A DNA stretch of 64,000 nt from Myxococcales bacterium (GCA_016716835.1 JADJUW010000001.1:1054001-1118000), one strand, 5' to 3'; positions 15,687 through 25,286 are shown, counted from the first letter of the stretch. A program made the numbers and translations. The notes: generated by a model from the letters alone, not told the origin.

Positions 15687-16661
15687 ATGATAGCTCTACG
15701 CCCACGTTGGATTTCTATGAGCGGCCGCGCCGCCTTCGCCTGCGCAACGTTGCTTTTTACCTCCCTCGTGGTTGCCGAGCCTGACGCAGCGGCGGGCGCC
15801 GACCCGGTGGCGCCGACGCCTACGCCCGCGGCAGAAGAGGCGACGCCGTTTGAAGAACCCGAGGATGACATCCCTCAGGCCCCAAGCTTTGGCGACGAAG
15901 AAGAAGCGCCGCCGCCTCCGCCCGCGCGTGCCGTCCTCGGCTATCCAGGGCGCGAGGTCGACCGCCCGGTCAGCCTGCCTGGCGGCGTCGGCGAAATCGC
16001 ATTGTCGATCAAGGCGACCTCGCTGCCAGAAGCGGGCGGCCTGCTGCGTTTGCGCTACGGCATTACCCCGCGCGTCCAATTTGGTCTGCTCTACGGCGGT
16101 GTTTCAGCCTATGACAAGCCTACTAACGGCGGTGGATCATCCTTCTCAGTCGAGCCTGGTAAGTCGATCGGCGCCGAGTTGCAAGTCGTCATCGTCGACG
16201 GCGTGGCGGTGCGCGCCACGGTGCCGATGTATCTCGATCCGTATGCCGCCGGCGTCTCGATCGGCGCGCCGATCCACGTCAGGCTAAATTCGCGGTTTGC
16301 CCTGGTCGGCCTGGAAGACGTGGTTTCATTTCGCGTCCACAAATTTTTTCCTTCGTTGCTCAGCGAAGGCACCAACATTGCGCTCGCCGCGGCGCAAGCC
16401 AACAACGGCGTGGTCCCGCGTGGCACCATCCGCATCGTCCCAGGCCTGATGTACCAGCAAAGCGACAAGCTGTCGGTGGGCGGCCAATTTGGCCTGCTCT
16501 TAATTAACTTTGGCGACGACCCAACCGGCGTCGAGCTCAAGGGCCGCATGCTCTACAATATTTCGACGCGGTTTGACTTCTGGGCGACGGCCGGCTTTGA
16601 CAACCTCGACGACGCCAGCGACAACATCAGCGCGCAGCTGGGCCTAGCCTTGCGGCTCTGA
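15687..16661 (+). CDS. Putative outer-membrane beta-barrel protein
   Basis: Not assigned to a named family. From the ATG at 15717 (MSGRAAFACATLLFTSLVVA) there is a clear signal peptide; the upstream ATG at 15687 would add ten residues. An acidic, Pro-rich linker (about residues 30-85) precedes roughly 240 residues of alternating, amphipathic strands (LLRLRYGITPRVQFGLLYGG, VRATVPMYLDPYAAGVSIGA, LSVGGQFGLLLINFGDD). The chain ends in LGLALRL, close to the C-terminal aromatic/hydrophobic signal read by BamA, which is also encoded here. Probably a small barrel of about ten to twelve strands; substrate unknown. Confidence 0.75.
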   Translation: MIALRPRWISMSGRAAFACATLLFTSLVVAEPDAAAGADPVAPTPTPAAEEATPFEEPEDDIPQAPSFGDEEEAPPPPPARAVLGYPGREVDRPVSLPGGVGEIALSIKATSLPEAGGLLRLRYGITPRVQFGLLYGGVSAYDKPTNGGGSSFSVEPGKSIGAELQVVIVDGVAVRATVPMYLDPYAAGVSIGAPIHVRLNSRFALVGLEDVVSFRVHKFFPSLLSEGTNIALAAAQANNGVVPRGTIRIVPGLMYQQSDKLSVGGQFGLLLINFGDDPTGVELKGRMLYNISTRFDFWATAGFDNLDDASDNISAQLGLALRL

Positions 16662-16686
16662 GCGGCTTGTCGGGGATAGCACGCTG

Positions 16687-16833
16687 ACCGGCAGGTGGGC
16701 GCACGTGTCTTCCTGCTCGCAGATAGCGGACCTCCGGAGCGCGGCGAGACGGCTGTGGTATCCACAGCCCTTGGTGCTTGCCACACCGCCCTGCAATCTA
16801 TGCTCGCGGAAGAAACGTGCGCCACCTGCCGGT
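16687..16833. repeat. 147-bp palindromic intergenic element, family 2, copy A
   Basis: Begins ACCGGCAGGTGGGCGCACGT and ends with its inverted counterpart ACGTGCGCCACCTGCCGGT; the arms are 26-27 bases with one gap and one mismatch. A central perfect hairpin GGCTGTGG-TAT-CCACAGCC lies at 16751-16769. The second copy is at 32845-32991 with about eight differences by eye. It lies between the 3' ends of two converging genes. No coding capacity is likely. Confidence 0.8.
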
Positions 16834-16869
16834 AGGACAGCGCAGAAGCGGTGCGCGCATCTTGCGAGT

Positions 16870-18231
16870 CTACGTCGCGCTGGCGATCATGTCTTTTAGG
16901 CGCGCCAGGGCGGTGTCGAGCTTGGCCATGGTTGGCCCAAAGGAAAAGCGGAGATGCTGGTGAAACCGCATGTTGCGGCCGCGGCGGCGCTTGCCGGGGT
17001 CGACGTCGAAGAAATCACCGGGCACGACGATGACCTTGCGCTCGAGCGCGGCCTGGAAAAACGTCATGCCGGTATTGATTGAGGCCGGCAAGTTTTGTGT
17101 GCCGGCCCATACATAAAACGTGCCTTCGGGTGGCGCCTCGACGACTAGGCCAAGCGCGCGCAGGCCTTCGACCATGCGCGTGCGCTTGCGGCCGAATTCC
17201 TGCGCGATGGCGCGGGTCTCGGCCATCGTGTTCTCGGGCGTGAGCAGCTCGATCGCGCGGCGCTGCAAGGGGCGGCTGCCGCCACCGTCGAGAAACGAGC
17301 CCGCCGAGGTTACCGAATCAATGATTCGTTTGGGGCCAATGGTCCATGTCACACGCCAACCTGGATAGCGCCAATTCTTGGTCAGGCCGTCCAGGATCAC
17401 CACCGGGTCGCGATCGACGTCTTCGACATATTGCGCCGCGGTGACGATGCCGTGCTCACCGATTAGGTCGGGGCGCCAAATGTAGTGAGAATAAAACTCA
17501 TCCATAATCAGCGTGCAATCGAGGTCGCGCGCGACGCCCAGCCACTGCGAAAGCTCACCGCCACCGATCACGCGCCCGGTGGGATTGGATGGATTGGATA
17601 ACAAGACCGCCGCCAGCCCGCGGCCGAGCACCTCGCGGCGCAACTCCTCGGCCGTAAACTGATAGCCCCGCTCGGCCTCGAGCATGATCGGAATCGGCGA
17701 GAATAGGCGAAACACGTCGAGCAATTCCTCGTACGCGGTGTAGTCCGGCAGAAAATGCCCGAGGTTAATGTGGCCCAGCGAGGCCGCAACGCGGGTGAGC
17801 GCCGCGCGTCCGCCACCAGAGATGGCGACATTCTCGGCGCTGTATTGGCTCGGCATGCCGCGACGAAACATCTGATTATAGAGCGAGGCGATTGCTTCGC
17901 GCAGCTCCCAGATGCCGGCGACCGGCGCGTACTCTTGATCGGCCATGTCGACCACGACCTGCTTCACGCGCGCGGGGGCGCCAGCCAATTCCTCGGCCTC
18001 GGGCATGCCTTGGCCGAGATTGCACCAGTCTTCGGCGGTCGGCGAGAACCCTCGCTTGGTCGCTTCGGTGGTGACAAAGATAACGCCCGTCTTGGGCACA
18101 TCGCGAAAGGCGGAAAAACCTGTCTCGCCTGCGCCCGCCCCGGTCACGCCATACGGCGGCACGGTGGTGGTGCGCGGCACACGCGCAGCAGCGTCGGCGG
18201 ATTGCTTGGTGGAGGCCATATTGCCGGGCAC
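16870..18231 (-). CDS. PLP-dependent class I/II aminotransferase
   Basis: Fold-type I aminotransferase, 453 aa. Recognisable elements: SGGGRAALT for phosphate/PLP contacts (about 136-144), LLSNPSNPTGRV, LIMDEFYSHYIW (Asp pairing with the pyridine N) and LDGLTKNWRYPGWR, whose Lys is the Schiff base. The C-terminal RFSFG contains the substrate-carboxylate arginine. The N-terminal 40 residues are extra and low in complexity, so a later start is possible. Substrate specificity cannot be read from the sequence; aspartate/aromatic and alanine/valine types are both plausible. It is divergent from holB, with 109 bases between the starts. Confidence 0.88.
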   Translation of the reverse strand: MPGNMASTKQSADAAARVPRTTTVPPYGVTGAGAGETGFSAFRDVPKTGVIFVTTEATKRGFSPTAEDWCNLGQGMPEAEELAGAPARVKQVVVDMADQEYAPVAGIWELREAIASLYNQMFRRGMPSQYSAENVAISGGGRAALTRVAASLGHINLGHFLPDYTAYEELLDVFRLFSPIPIMLEAERGYQFTAEELRREVLGRGLAAVLLSNPSNPTGRVIGGGELSQWLGVARDLDCTLIMDEFYSHYIWRPDLIGEHGIVTAAQYVEDVDRDPVVILDGLTKNWRYPGWRVTWTIGPKRIIDSVTSAGSFLDGGGSRPLQRRAIELLTPENTMAETRAIAQEFGRKRTRMVEGLRALGLVVEAPPEGTFYVWAGTQNLPASINTGMTFFQAALERKVIVVPGDFFDVDPGKRRRGRNMRFHQHLRFSFGPTMAKLDTALARLKDMIASAT

Positions 18232-18340
18232 TTTAGCCGATTGCGCGAGGGCTGGGCGCCTCCGCCCCGCAGAAATGCTTGAACGCTAACGGCCGATCCG
18301 GCACCGCTAATTTGAGCAGCGATTATGGTAGCGTGGGCTC

Positions 18341-19252
18341 ATGCATCCGCCCCTAGAGCCAAGCTGTCGGGCTCATCAGGTTTTGCGCCAGTCATGGGCG
18401 TCGGGCGCGCTGCACCATGCTCATCTGTTAACCGGCAATTTGACGGCAGCCCTTGGAGTATCAATGGCGCTCGCCGCGGATTTTAACTGCGACGCCGGCG
18501 GGCCGGCGGGACTGGGGCAAGCGCCGGTGGCGTGTGGCACCTGCGCCGCCTGCGAGCGTATTGGTCACGGCGTGCATCCCGATGTGATTACCGTTGCTGG
18601 CGAGGGGGCCGCCGGCGCGATCCCGATCGAGACCGTGCGCGCCATCTCCGCGAGCATGGCCATGCCGCCGCACGAGGCGCGCGTGCGCGTCTTTGTCATC
18701 GCCGACGCGGGGGCGCTGCTGGGTGCTGCGGCCAACGCGCTCCTCAAAACGCTTGAGGAGCCTCCGGCGCGCACGATTTTTATGCTGTGCGCGCGCTCGC
18801 AGCAGAGCGTCATGCCGACGATTCGCTCGCGCTGCCAGCGCCACGTCATTATCGAGCAGCGCCGCGGTGTCGAAGAGACGGGGGTGGCTGCGCGTGCCCA
18901 GGACGAAGGGTTCGACGCTGGCTTGCTCGCGGTCTTGCGCAGCAGCGGCCTTTGCGGCATCTCCGACTTCGTCGCGCAGCACGGCGGCGAGCGCGGTGCC
19001 GAGCGCGCTGCGGCGATTTCGCTGATCGACGCCATCTTGCGCACGGCGAGCGCACAGAGTCGCAAGGTCTTGCAAGCCGGGCGTGCAAACGCCAACCGCG
19101 TGGCCCATGCATGGGCCCTATGCGGCCAGCAGGCGTTAGCGGCCGGTCGCGCGCTTACCTCACACAATGCTGCCCCCACCCTGACGCTTGAGTCGCTGCT
19201 GCTGCAAATGCGCACGACAGGAGAACTGCATGACGGATTCCGATCAACCTAA
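18341..19252 (+). CDS. holB: DNA polymerase III delta-prime subunit
   Basis: Clamp-loader AAA+ subunit. The N-terminus matches HolB (QVLRQSWASGALHHAHLLTG); the Walker A region is degenerate, as is normal for delta-prime. The zinc module CGTCAACERI is partly conserved, with an earlier Cys in FNCD. The strongest signature is VFVIADAGALLGAAANALLKTLEEPPARTIFML followed by IRSRCQ (about residues 125-170; quoted only for recognition), the AAA+ sensor region. Length 303 aa is normal. The next gene overlaps its end, and holB next to ricT and metG recalls the holB-yaaT-metS neighbourhood of Bacillus. Confidence 0.87.
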   Translation: MHPPLEPSCRAHQVLRQSWASGALHHAHLLTGNLTAALGVSMALAADFNCDAGGPAGLGQAPVACGTCAACERIGHGVHPDVITVAGEGAAGAIPIETVRAISASMAMPPHEARVRVFVIADAGALLGAAANALLKTLEEPPARTIFMLCARSQQSVMPTIRSRCQRHVIIEQRRGVEETGVAARAQDEGFDAGLLAVLRSSGLCGISDFVAQHGGERGAERAAAISLIDAILRTASAQSRKVLQAGRANANRVAHAWALCGQQALAAGRALTSHNAAPTLTLESLLLQMRTTGELHDGFRST

Positions 19253-20840
19253 AGCTAACGCGCCGAGCTCCGGCGCTGAAACTGCCGACGGCGGCGACGC
19301 AGGCGGCGAAAAACGTCGACGCCGACGGCGACGTCGCGGTGGTGGTGGCGGCGCCGAAGCCAGCGGCGCAAGCGTTGGCGCCGGCGGCGATCGCGCACCA
19401 ACGAGCGAGCCGCGCGCCGCACGCCCCGAACGTCAGCCGCGGCCCGAACGAGGCGACCGACCATCGCCCACGGCATCCCAGGCCGCGCCGCGACCCCGCA
19501 GCGAGCGCAGCGCCCGCGGCGAACGCGGCGACCGACGCGATCGCAGCTTGCAAGCCAACATGCCCGCCGTCGCTGCCGCCGCCGGTTTCGCTAGCGAAGC
19601 CGCGCCCATCCTAGACGATATGGGCATGAGTATTTCGCCGCCCACCGAGTCATGGGGCATCGACGACGAACCGTTAACCGACGTGACCCTCGCTGCCGAT
19701 TTGCCGGCCGACGATGGCAACTACCTCGTCGGTAAAGTCGGCGCGGTCGGCGACGTGCCGGTGCGCCATACCGCGCGCGTGACGTTTCCAAGCGCGGGTC
19801 GCACGATGGCCTGCGAGGCGCCTGCCACGGCGGCGCTTGCGGCGTTGCCGATGGGCTCGCAGGTAACGGTGCAATTTGACCGTGGCCCGCGCGTCGGCAT
19901 CCTGCGCAGCGATGGCAGCCGCACCATGCAGCGCGAAAAACCGCAGGGCACGCTAACTGGCGCCGCGACCCCGAGCGACCTTGCCAACGAGCAACGACGC
20001 TTGGCGCAAATGGCCGAGCTGCTAATGGCCGCCAAAGAAATCGCCAAACAACTGCGGCTCGCGGGCAAGGTCTATCGCATCGAGGGCCAACCAGGCCAAA
20101 AGCTGACCGTCTACTATACCTGCGACGATCGCCTCGATATGCGCGAATTTGCCCATCGCTATGGCGCCAAGACCGGCGCCCGTATCGAGCTACGCCAGCT
20201 CGGCGTGCGCGACGAGGCCAAAGCCGTGGGTGGCATCGGCTCGTGTGGCCTGCCGCTTTGTTGCACCACGTGGTTGCCCGATTTCGTGCCGGTTTCAATC
20301 AAGATGGCCAAAGACCAAGGCCTCGTGCTGACCTCTAACAAAGTCTCGGGCCAGTGCGGACGCCTGAAGTGCTGTCTGGTCTATGAGCAGGCCGGCTATA
20401 CCGAAATGCGCAAAGGCCTGCCGCGGCTCGGCAAGCGGGTGCTCACCAGCGTTGGCGAAGGCCGCGTCGTCGAAGTCGACGTCTTGCGCCAGCGCATTCG
20501 CGTCGCGTATGGCCCTGGCGATTCTCAGATGCATCCCGCCAGCGAGGTGACTGCGAAGTTTCCGTCGCAACAAGGCGGCGCCGGCGACCGCTCGCGATCG
20601 CCCGGTGCGGCGCGAGGCGATGCCCCGGCGAAGGCGCGAACGCGCGCGCCGTCGCAAGAGCTGGCGTCGCTTGCCCACTTGGGCGAGCTGAACGAAACCG
20701 AAAGCGATGACGACGTCGACGACGAGCCCGACGATGATATCGTCGCCGCTGCCCCGCCCGCCAATGGCAGCGACGATCACGACGCAAACGACGGCCACGA
20801 CGATGACCCGTCGCGCGAGCAAGAGTCAGAGCAAGACTAA
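19230..20840 (+). CDS. ricT: PSP1-domain protein RicT (YaaT)
   Basis: The central PSP1 domain (about residues 190-440) contains the cysteine-rich signatures GIGSCGLPLCCTTWLPDF and GQCGRLKCCLVYE, which in the Bacillus Ric complex take part in binding [4Fe-4S] clusters. Ric proteins influence RNase Y-dependent mRNA maturation and development. I chose the ATG at 19230, preceded by CAGGAG, which overlaps holB by 23 bases. Unusual: the N-terminus is strongly basic (eight consecutive Arg, then Gly-rich and Arg/Pro-rich) and the C-terminus ends in a long Asp/Glu-rich tail, making the protein 536 aa, about twice the core. RicA and RicF partners are not in the window. Confidence 0.87.
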   Translation: MTDSDQPKANAPSSGAETADGGDAGGEKRRRRRRRRGGGGGAEASGASVGAGGDRAPTSEPRAARPERQPRPERGDRPSPTASQAAPRPRSERSARGERGDRRDRSLQANMPAVAAAAGFASEAAPILDDMGMSISPPTESWGIDDEPLTDVTLAADLPADDGNYLVGKVGAVGDVPVRHTARVTFPSAGRTMACEAPATAALAALPMGSQVTVQFDRGPRVGILRSDGSRTMQREKPQGTLTGAATPSDLANEQRRLAQMAELLMAAKEIAKQLRLAGKVYRIEGQPGQKLTVYYTCDDRLDMREFAHRYGAKTGARIELRQLGVRDEAKAVGGIGSCGLPLCCTTWLPDFVPVSIKMAKDQGLVLTSNKVSGQCGRLKCCLVYEQAGYTEMRKGLPRLGKRVLTSVGEGRVVEVDVLRQRIRVAYGPGDSQMHPASEVTAKFPSQQGGAGDRSRSPGAARGDAPAKARTRAPSQELASLAHLGELNETESDDDVDDEPDDDIVAAAPPANGSDDHDANDGHDDDPSREQESEQD

Positions 20841-20852
20841 GGCCCTCCGATC

Positions 20853-22901
20853 ATGACCACTCCCAGCCGTGCGCCGTTCTACATCACCACGCCCATCTAT
20901 TACGTCAATGACGTCCCTCACCTCGGCCACGCCTACACCACCTTGGTCGCCGATGCCCTGGCCCGCTTTGCGCGCCAGCTCGGGCGACCAACGAGGTTTC
21001 TAACCGGCACCGACGAGCACGGGCAAAAAATCGAGGCGACCGCCACCGCGCGCGGCATCTCGCCGCAGCAACACGTCGACGACGTCGCGCCGCGCTTTGC
21101 CGCATGCTGGGACGAGCTCGGCATCGTGCTCGACGATTTTATTCGCACCACCGAGCCGCGGCATAAAAAAACCGTCGCGGCGCTGTGGCAGCGCATTGCC
21201 GCCAAGGGCGACTTGTATCTCGCCTCGTACGAGGGCTGGTATTGCGTCGGGTGCGAGGCCTTTTATACCGAAAGCCAACTCGATCGCGTCGACGACGCCT
21301 ACGTCTGCACGACCCACAAAAAGCCGGTCACCTGGGTGGCCAAGGAGCCGTCGTACTTTTTTGCGATGTCGAAATACCAAGACGCGCTCTTGGCCCATAT
21401 CGAGGCGCATCCGAATTTCATCTTGCCCGAGCAATACCGCAACGAGGTGCTGAGCTTTGTGCGCGGGGGCTTGCGCGACCTATCGGTCAGCCGCACCAGC
21501 TTTTCGTGGGGCATCCCCGTCCCCGGCGATCCGGCGCACGTCATCTATGTATGGATGGACGCCCTCACCAACTATATGTCGGCGCTCGGCGACATCGATG
21601 GCGAGGGGTACAAGCGTTGGTGGCCGGCGCAGGTGCACCTCATCGGCAAAGACATCTTGCGTTTCCATGCGGTTTACTGGCCGTGCTTTCTCCTCGCGGC
21701 CGGCCTGCCGCTGCCAGAAACCATCCTGACGCATGGCTGGTGGGCCGTGCGCGGCGAGAAAATCTCCAAATCGTTGCCGGCGACGCGGGTCGACCCCCTC
21801 GTCGTAGGCCGTGAGCTCGGCGCGTTGTGCGGCGGCGATCAGCGGCTTGGCCTCGATGCGCTGCGCTACTATCTCATGCGCGAGGTGCCGCTGGGCAACG
21901 ACGGAGACTTCACCTATGAATCGCTCCTCGATCGCTTTAACGCCGACCTCGCCAATGACCTTGGGAACCTGGTGAGCCGTTCGCTCACCATGATTCGCAA
22001 GTTCGGGGTGGGCGCTGCCAACGTGCCCGCCACCTCCGCGCTGGCCCCGGTGGTCGCGCTCACCAAGGTGCGCGCAGCAACCATTGAGCAGGCGCGCCTG
22101 CACTTCGAGCGCTTTGAGATGGCGCGCGGACTAGAGGCGATCTGGCGCTACATCGCCGAGGCCAATCGTTTCGTCGATGCCACCGCGCCGTGGACCATGG
22201 CCAAGCAAAACGATCCTGCCTTGCCCGAGGTGCTGGCGCATCTCGCGATTTCAATCTCGTCGATCGCGGCCCTCATCGCGGCCGTGATGCCTCGCACCGC
22301 GGGCCTAATGGCCGAGTTCGTCGGGCAAGGCGCGTCGTTATTGTGGCCTGCGGTCGCCTTGCCGACCACGGTTTCGTTTGCCGACGTGCGCGATCCGACG
22401 CCGCTTTTTCCGCGCCTCGATGCCGCCAAGCGCGCCGCCACCATTGCCAGCCTCACGCCGGCGCAGGATGCGGCGGCGCCGGTTGCAATTGCCCAAGAAG
22501 CGGCATCAGCCGCGCTTACAAGGCCCATTGCGGCAGCCCGCACCCCTGCCGCCCCCGCTGTCGCTGCCGCGTCGGCCCCTATCACGTTCGACGAATTCGG
22601 TAAGATCGAGCTTCGCGTCGGCCGCATTTTGGAGGCGCAGGCCGTGCCCAAGGCCAAAAAGCTGCTCCAGCTCCTCGTCGATGTTGGCGAGGCCACACCG
22701 CGCACCATTGTCGCCGGGATCGCCGAGCGTTATCAACCTAGCGATTTGCCCGGCAAGCAGGTCATCGTGGTCGCCAACCTCGCGCCCGCGACGATTCGAG
22801 GCATTCGCTCCGAAGGCATGCTGCTCGCCGCCGGCGACGAGACGATCGCCGGACTTGGCGCCATAGACGGCGACGCCGCCCCCGGAACGCGTGTACGATA
22901 G
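20853..22901 (+). CDS. metG: Methionyl-tRNA synthetase with C-terminal tRNA-binding domain
   Basis: Class I synthetase. HLGHAYTT (about residues 24-31) is the HIGH motif and GEKISKS the KMSKS loop. The zinc-knuckle region keeps CVGCEAFY but the second pair is incomplete (YVCTTHKK), as in single-knuckle MetRS. An anticodon-binding helical domain follows, then an Ala/Pro linker (about 535-575). The C-terminal EMAPII/Arc1p-like domain (KIELRVGRILEAQAVPKAKK to the end) dimerises and binds tRNA. It starts 12 bases after ricT. Confidence 0.96.
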   Translation: MTTPSRAPFYITTPIYYVNDVPHLGHAYTTLVADALARFARQLGRPTRFLTGTDEHGQKIEATATARGISPQQHVDDVAPRFAACWDELGIVLDDFIRTTEPRHKKTVAALWQRIAAKGDLYLASYEGWYCVGCEAFYTESQLDRVDDAYVCTTHKKPVTWVAKEPSYFFAMSKYQDALLAHIEAHPNFILPEQYRNEVLSFVRGGLRDLSVSRTSFSWGIPVPGDPAHVIYVWMDALTNYMSALGDIDGEGYKRWWPAQVHLIGKDILRFHAVYWPCFLLAAGLPLPETILTHGWWAVRGEKISKSLPATRVDPLVVGRELGALCGGDQRLGLDALRYYLMREVPLGNDGDFTYESLLDRFNADLANDLGNLVSRSLTMIRKFGVGAANVPATSALAPVVALTKVRAATIEQARLHFERFEMARGLEAIWRYIAEANRFVDATAPWTMAKQNDPALPEVLAHLAISISSIAALIAAVMPRTAGLMAEFVGQGASLLWPAVALPTTVSFADVRDPTPLFPRLDAAKRAATIASLTPAQDAAAPVAIAQEAASAALTRPIAAARTPAAPAVAAASAPITFDEFGKIELRVGRILEAQAVPKAKKLLQLLVDVGEATPRTIVAGIAERYQPSDLPGKQVIVVANLAPATIRGIRSEGMLLAAGDETIAGLGAIDGDAAPGTRVR

Positions 22902-22925
22902 CGCCTAGCAGCGCCAAGGAGTGCC

Positions 22926-23342
22926 ATGTCGGAACAACGCATCGCAAAACGCATCATCGTCAACGCGCCGGTCCATTTCGCCAATATCGCGCAAAGCGAC
23001 CCCGTGCTCCATCCGTCGCTGGCGGCGGTTTACTCACGGGTCGAGGCGAGCCGCGAACACATGGGCCGCCAGTTCTCCGGCACCATCCGCGATATCTCAA
23101 CCAATGGCGCCTTTGTGGTTGGGCCGCCGCTGCCGCTGCTGTCGCGCATTTCGTTGAGTTTTGCGCTCGACGGCATTGGCCAGCTCGAAGGCGTTGGCTG
23201 GGTCATGTGGCGCCGCGACGCCGACTGCTCCTTCGAAACCGCGAGCGGCACCACGTTTTTTGCCGCGGGGTTTGGGGTGCTGTTTGAGGCGATGCCGCTC
23301 GATGGACGGGCCGCCATCGCCGCCCTGGTGCACCGCCAGTAG
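22926..23342 (+). CDS. PilZ-domain protein (probable c-di-GMP receptor)
   Basis: A 138-residue single PilZ domain. The c-di-GMP signature is present in both parts: RxxxR at the N-terminus (RIAKR, residues 5-9) and D-x-S-x-x-G in DISTNGAF (about 59-64). The late strand GFGVLFEAM fits the barrel. There is an insertion of about 20 residues between the two motifs. It is probably a stand-alone receptor acting on motility or the envelope. It follows metG by 24 bases; functional partners are not evident. Confidence 0.85.
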   Translation: MSEQRIAKRIIVNAPVHFANIAQSDPVLHPSLAAVYSRVEASREHMGRQFSGTIRDISTNGAFVVGPPLPLLSRISLSFALDGIGQLEGVGWVMWRRDADCSFETASGTTFFAAGFGVLFEAMPLDGRAAIAALVHRQ

Positions 23343-23384
23343 ATTCGCCTACATTTGTCATATTTCTCGTGTTAGATATCGCCG

Positions 23385-24410
23385 GTGAGCTACCTGCTGC
23401 CGAGCAACACGATCACGCTGGAGGCCGCGCTTCATGATATTGGCCATGGCTCACCCCGCGCGCGCGCGCTCGCCGCTCATGCGCTGGGCGACGCGACCGG
23501 CGCCACCGCGGAAGAAGCTGCGCAGGTACATGACGCCCTCCTGCGCGCCCTGACCGATAGCCGACTGGAGGTACGCGCCGAGGCGGCGGCGTCCCTCGGT
23601 GCGATCGGCGCCAAGCGGCCGACCCCGCAAGTCATCGCCGCCCTCATCGCCGCCATCGACGACCAGGCCTCGCCGGTGCGGCAAGCCGCCCTCATCGCGC
23701 TCGGCGCCATCGGCGATCGCAGCGCGTTTCCCGCCCTGTTGGCCGCTAGCTCACATGAGCTCCCCGACGTGCGCTACCAAGCTATTACCTCGCTGGCTGA
23801 AATCGATCCGGCGTCGGCGTATGACCATGTGATCGCGGCGCTTGCCGACCAAGATCCGCAAGTGGTCGCGGCCGCCGCGCTCGCGCTCGGCGCCATCGGC
23901 GATGGTCGCGCGGCGGGACATCTGAGTCGCTTGCTTGAACACCACGTTCGCGACGTGCAGCTTGAGGCCGCGTGTGCGCTGGCCGAGTTGCATGACGACC
24001 GTGGCGTCGAGATCTTGCGCGGCGCCTTGGCGCGCGAGCAAGAGGCGATGTACGCCATCGATGCCCTGGCAACCTTGGCGACGCCGGCGGCAGGTGATGC
24101 GCTGGCAACCGCCTTGACGATGCGGGGCGCGTTCGCCGTCGTCGCCGTGTGTGCGGCCGGCGCCTTGCTCGCGACCACGTGGGAGCCACCCCGTCCAGCG
24201 AGCGAGGCTGAGGCGGCCCGCCAGGTCTTGCTCGCCAATGCGACGCGCTGGAAGCTACAGCTGCGCGAGGCCGCGCTGGGCCAAATTGAACGCGTTGGTG
24301 GTACGTGGGCGATCGCGGCGTTGCGAGATTTCGCGCGCAGCTGGCAGGGATGGCCCGCGCGCAAACGCATTCATGGCGCAATTAACGCGCTCAGCGCACA
24401 GCCCGCCTAA
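23385..24410 (+). CDS. HEAT-repeat protein
   Basis: GTG start at 23385. The chain is a tandem of about seven HEAT/PBS-lyase-type repeats: ARALAAHALGDATG, VRAEAAASLGAIGAKRP, VRQAALIALGAIGDRSA, VRYQAITSLAEID, VVAAAALALGAIGDGRA and VQLEAACALAELHDDRG, each about 31 residues. They stack into a curved scaffold, usually for protein-protein contacts. There is no signal peptide and no additional domain. It lies between the PilZ and tatD genes on the same strand. Confidence 0.8.
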   Translation: MSYLLPSNTITLEAALHDIGHGSPRARALAAHALGDATGATAEEAAQVHDALLRALTDSRLEVRAEAAASLGAIGAKRPTPQVIAALIAAIDDQASPVRQAALIALGAIGDRSAFPALLAASSHELPDVRYQAITSLAEIDPASAYDHVIAALADQDPQVVAAAALALGAIGDGRAAGHLSRLLEHHVRDVQLEAACALAELHDDRGVEILRGALAREQEAMYAIDALATLATPAAGDALATALTMRGAFAVVAVCAAGALLATTWEPPRPASEAEAARQVLLANATRWKLQLREAALGQIERVGGTWAIAALRDFARSWQGWPARKRIHGAINALSAQPA

Positions 24411-24424
24411 GCGATCAACTCACC

Positions 24425-25231
24425 ATGCAGCCGCTGCAATTTTTTGACAGCCATTGCCACGTCGACGGCCCCGAGTTTGATGTCGATCGCGACGTCGCCA
24501 TGGCGCGCGCGCGGGAGGCCGGCGTTCGCGCGATGATCGCGATCGGGGCGGTGGGCGACATTTCCTCGGCGCACCGCGCCGTCGCGTTGGCCACCGCGCA
24601 CCCCAACGTGTGGGCGACGGTCGCGACGCATCCACACGACGTCGCCGCGATGACGGATGCCTGGTGGGACACGCTGCGGCAACTCGCGGCGCACCCGCGC
24701 GTCGTCGCCGTCGGCGAGACGGGCCTGGACTTCTATTATGACCATGCGCCACGCGGGCTACAGCACGACGCCTTCGTGCGCTTCATCGAGCTGGCGCGCG
24801 AGGTGGACAAGGCCGTCGTCTGCCACATTCGCGACGCCCATGCCGAGGCCCAGGCCATCTTGCGCGCGCATGCGCATGGCCTGCGCGTCATTATCCATTG
24901 TTTCACCGGTTCGCCCGATGACGCGCGCATCTATGCCGAGGCCGGCTACTACGTGTCGTTTTCTGGCATCGCAACATATAAGACCGCGGGCGACATCCGC
25001 GCCGCCCTCGCGATGGTGCCGCACGACCAAATACTGCTGGAAACCGACTGCCCATATCTGGCCCCGGTGCCAATGCGAGGCCGCCGCAACGAGCCGAGCT
25101 ATTTGGTACACACGGCGGCCGTCGTCGCTGCCGAGCTTGGCGTAACACCTCAATATCTTTCACAAAAAACGTGGGCAAATACGCTGGCCGCGTTTTCGAT
25201 CGCAGATGCCCCAGCGCTTGACTCCGTATAG
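24425..25231 (+). CDS. tatD: TatD-family metal-dependent deoxyribonuclease
   Basis: TIM-barrel hydrolase. Metal ligands are visible as FDSHCHVD (His-x-His, about residues 8-15), VGETGLDFYYD (Glu near 97), CHIRDAH (His near 135), IIHCFTGS (His near 160) and LLETDCPYLAP (Asp near 209). RNEPSYL is also typical. Family enzymes act on DNA 3' ends or as D-aminoacyl/deoxyribonucleases. The final codons carry the -35 part of the rplC promoter. Confidence 0.92.
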   Translation: MQPLQFFDSHCHVDGPEFDVDRDVAMARAREAGVRAMIAIGAVGDISSAHRAVALATAHPNVWATVATHPHDVAAMTDAWWDTLRQLAAHPRVVAVGETGLDFYYDHAPRGLQHDAFVRFIELAREVDKAVVCHIRDAHAEAQAILRAHAHGLRVIIHCFTGSPDDARIYAEAGYYVSFSGIATYKTAGDIRAALAMVPHDQILLETDCPYLAPVPMRGRRNEPSYLVHTAAVVAAELGVTPQYLSQKTWANTLAAFSIADAPALDSV

Positions 25232-25246
25232 ACCCGCCTGTATACG
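25218..25246 (+). promoter_or_regulatory. Sigma-70-type promoter of rplC
   Basis: TTGACT (25218-25223) and TATACG (25241-25246) with exactly 17 bases between them. The -35 box lies inside the end of tatD. Transcription should start near 25253, leaving a leader of about 34 bases with GAGGAG (25275-25280) six bases before the ATG. Confidence 0.6.
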
Positions 25247-25286
25247 TTACGACCTTACTCGTACCCCCCCGCTAGAGGAGACCGCC

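Noticed and set aside
18341..19252. HolB as a broken gene because Walker A is degenerate
   Set aside because: Delta-prime subunits normally lack a working ATP site; length and other motifs are normal.
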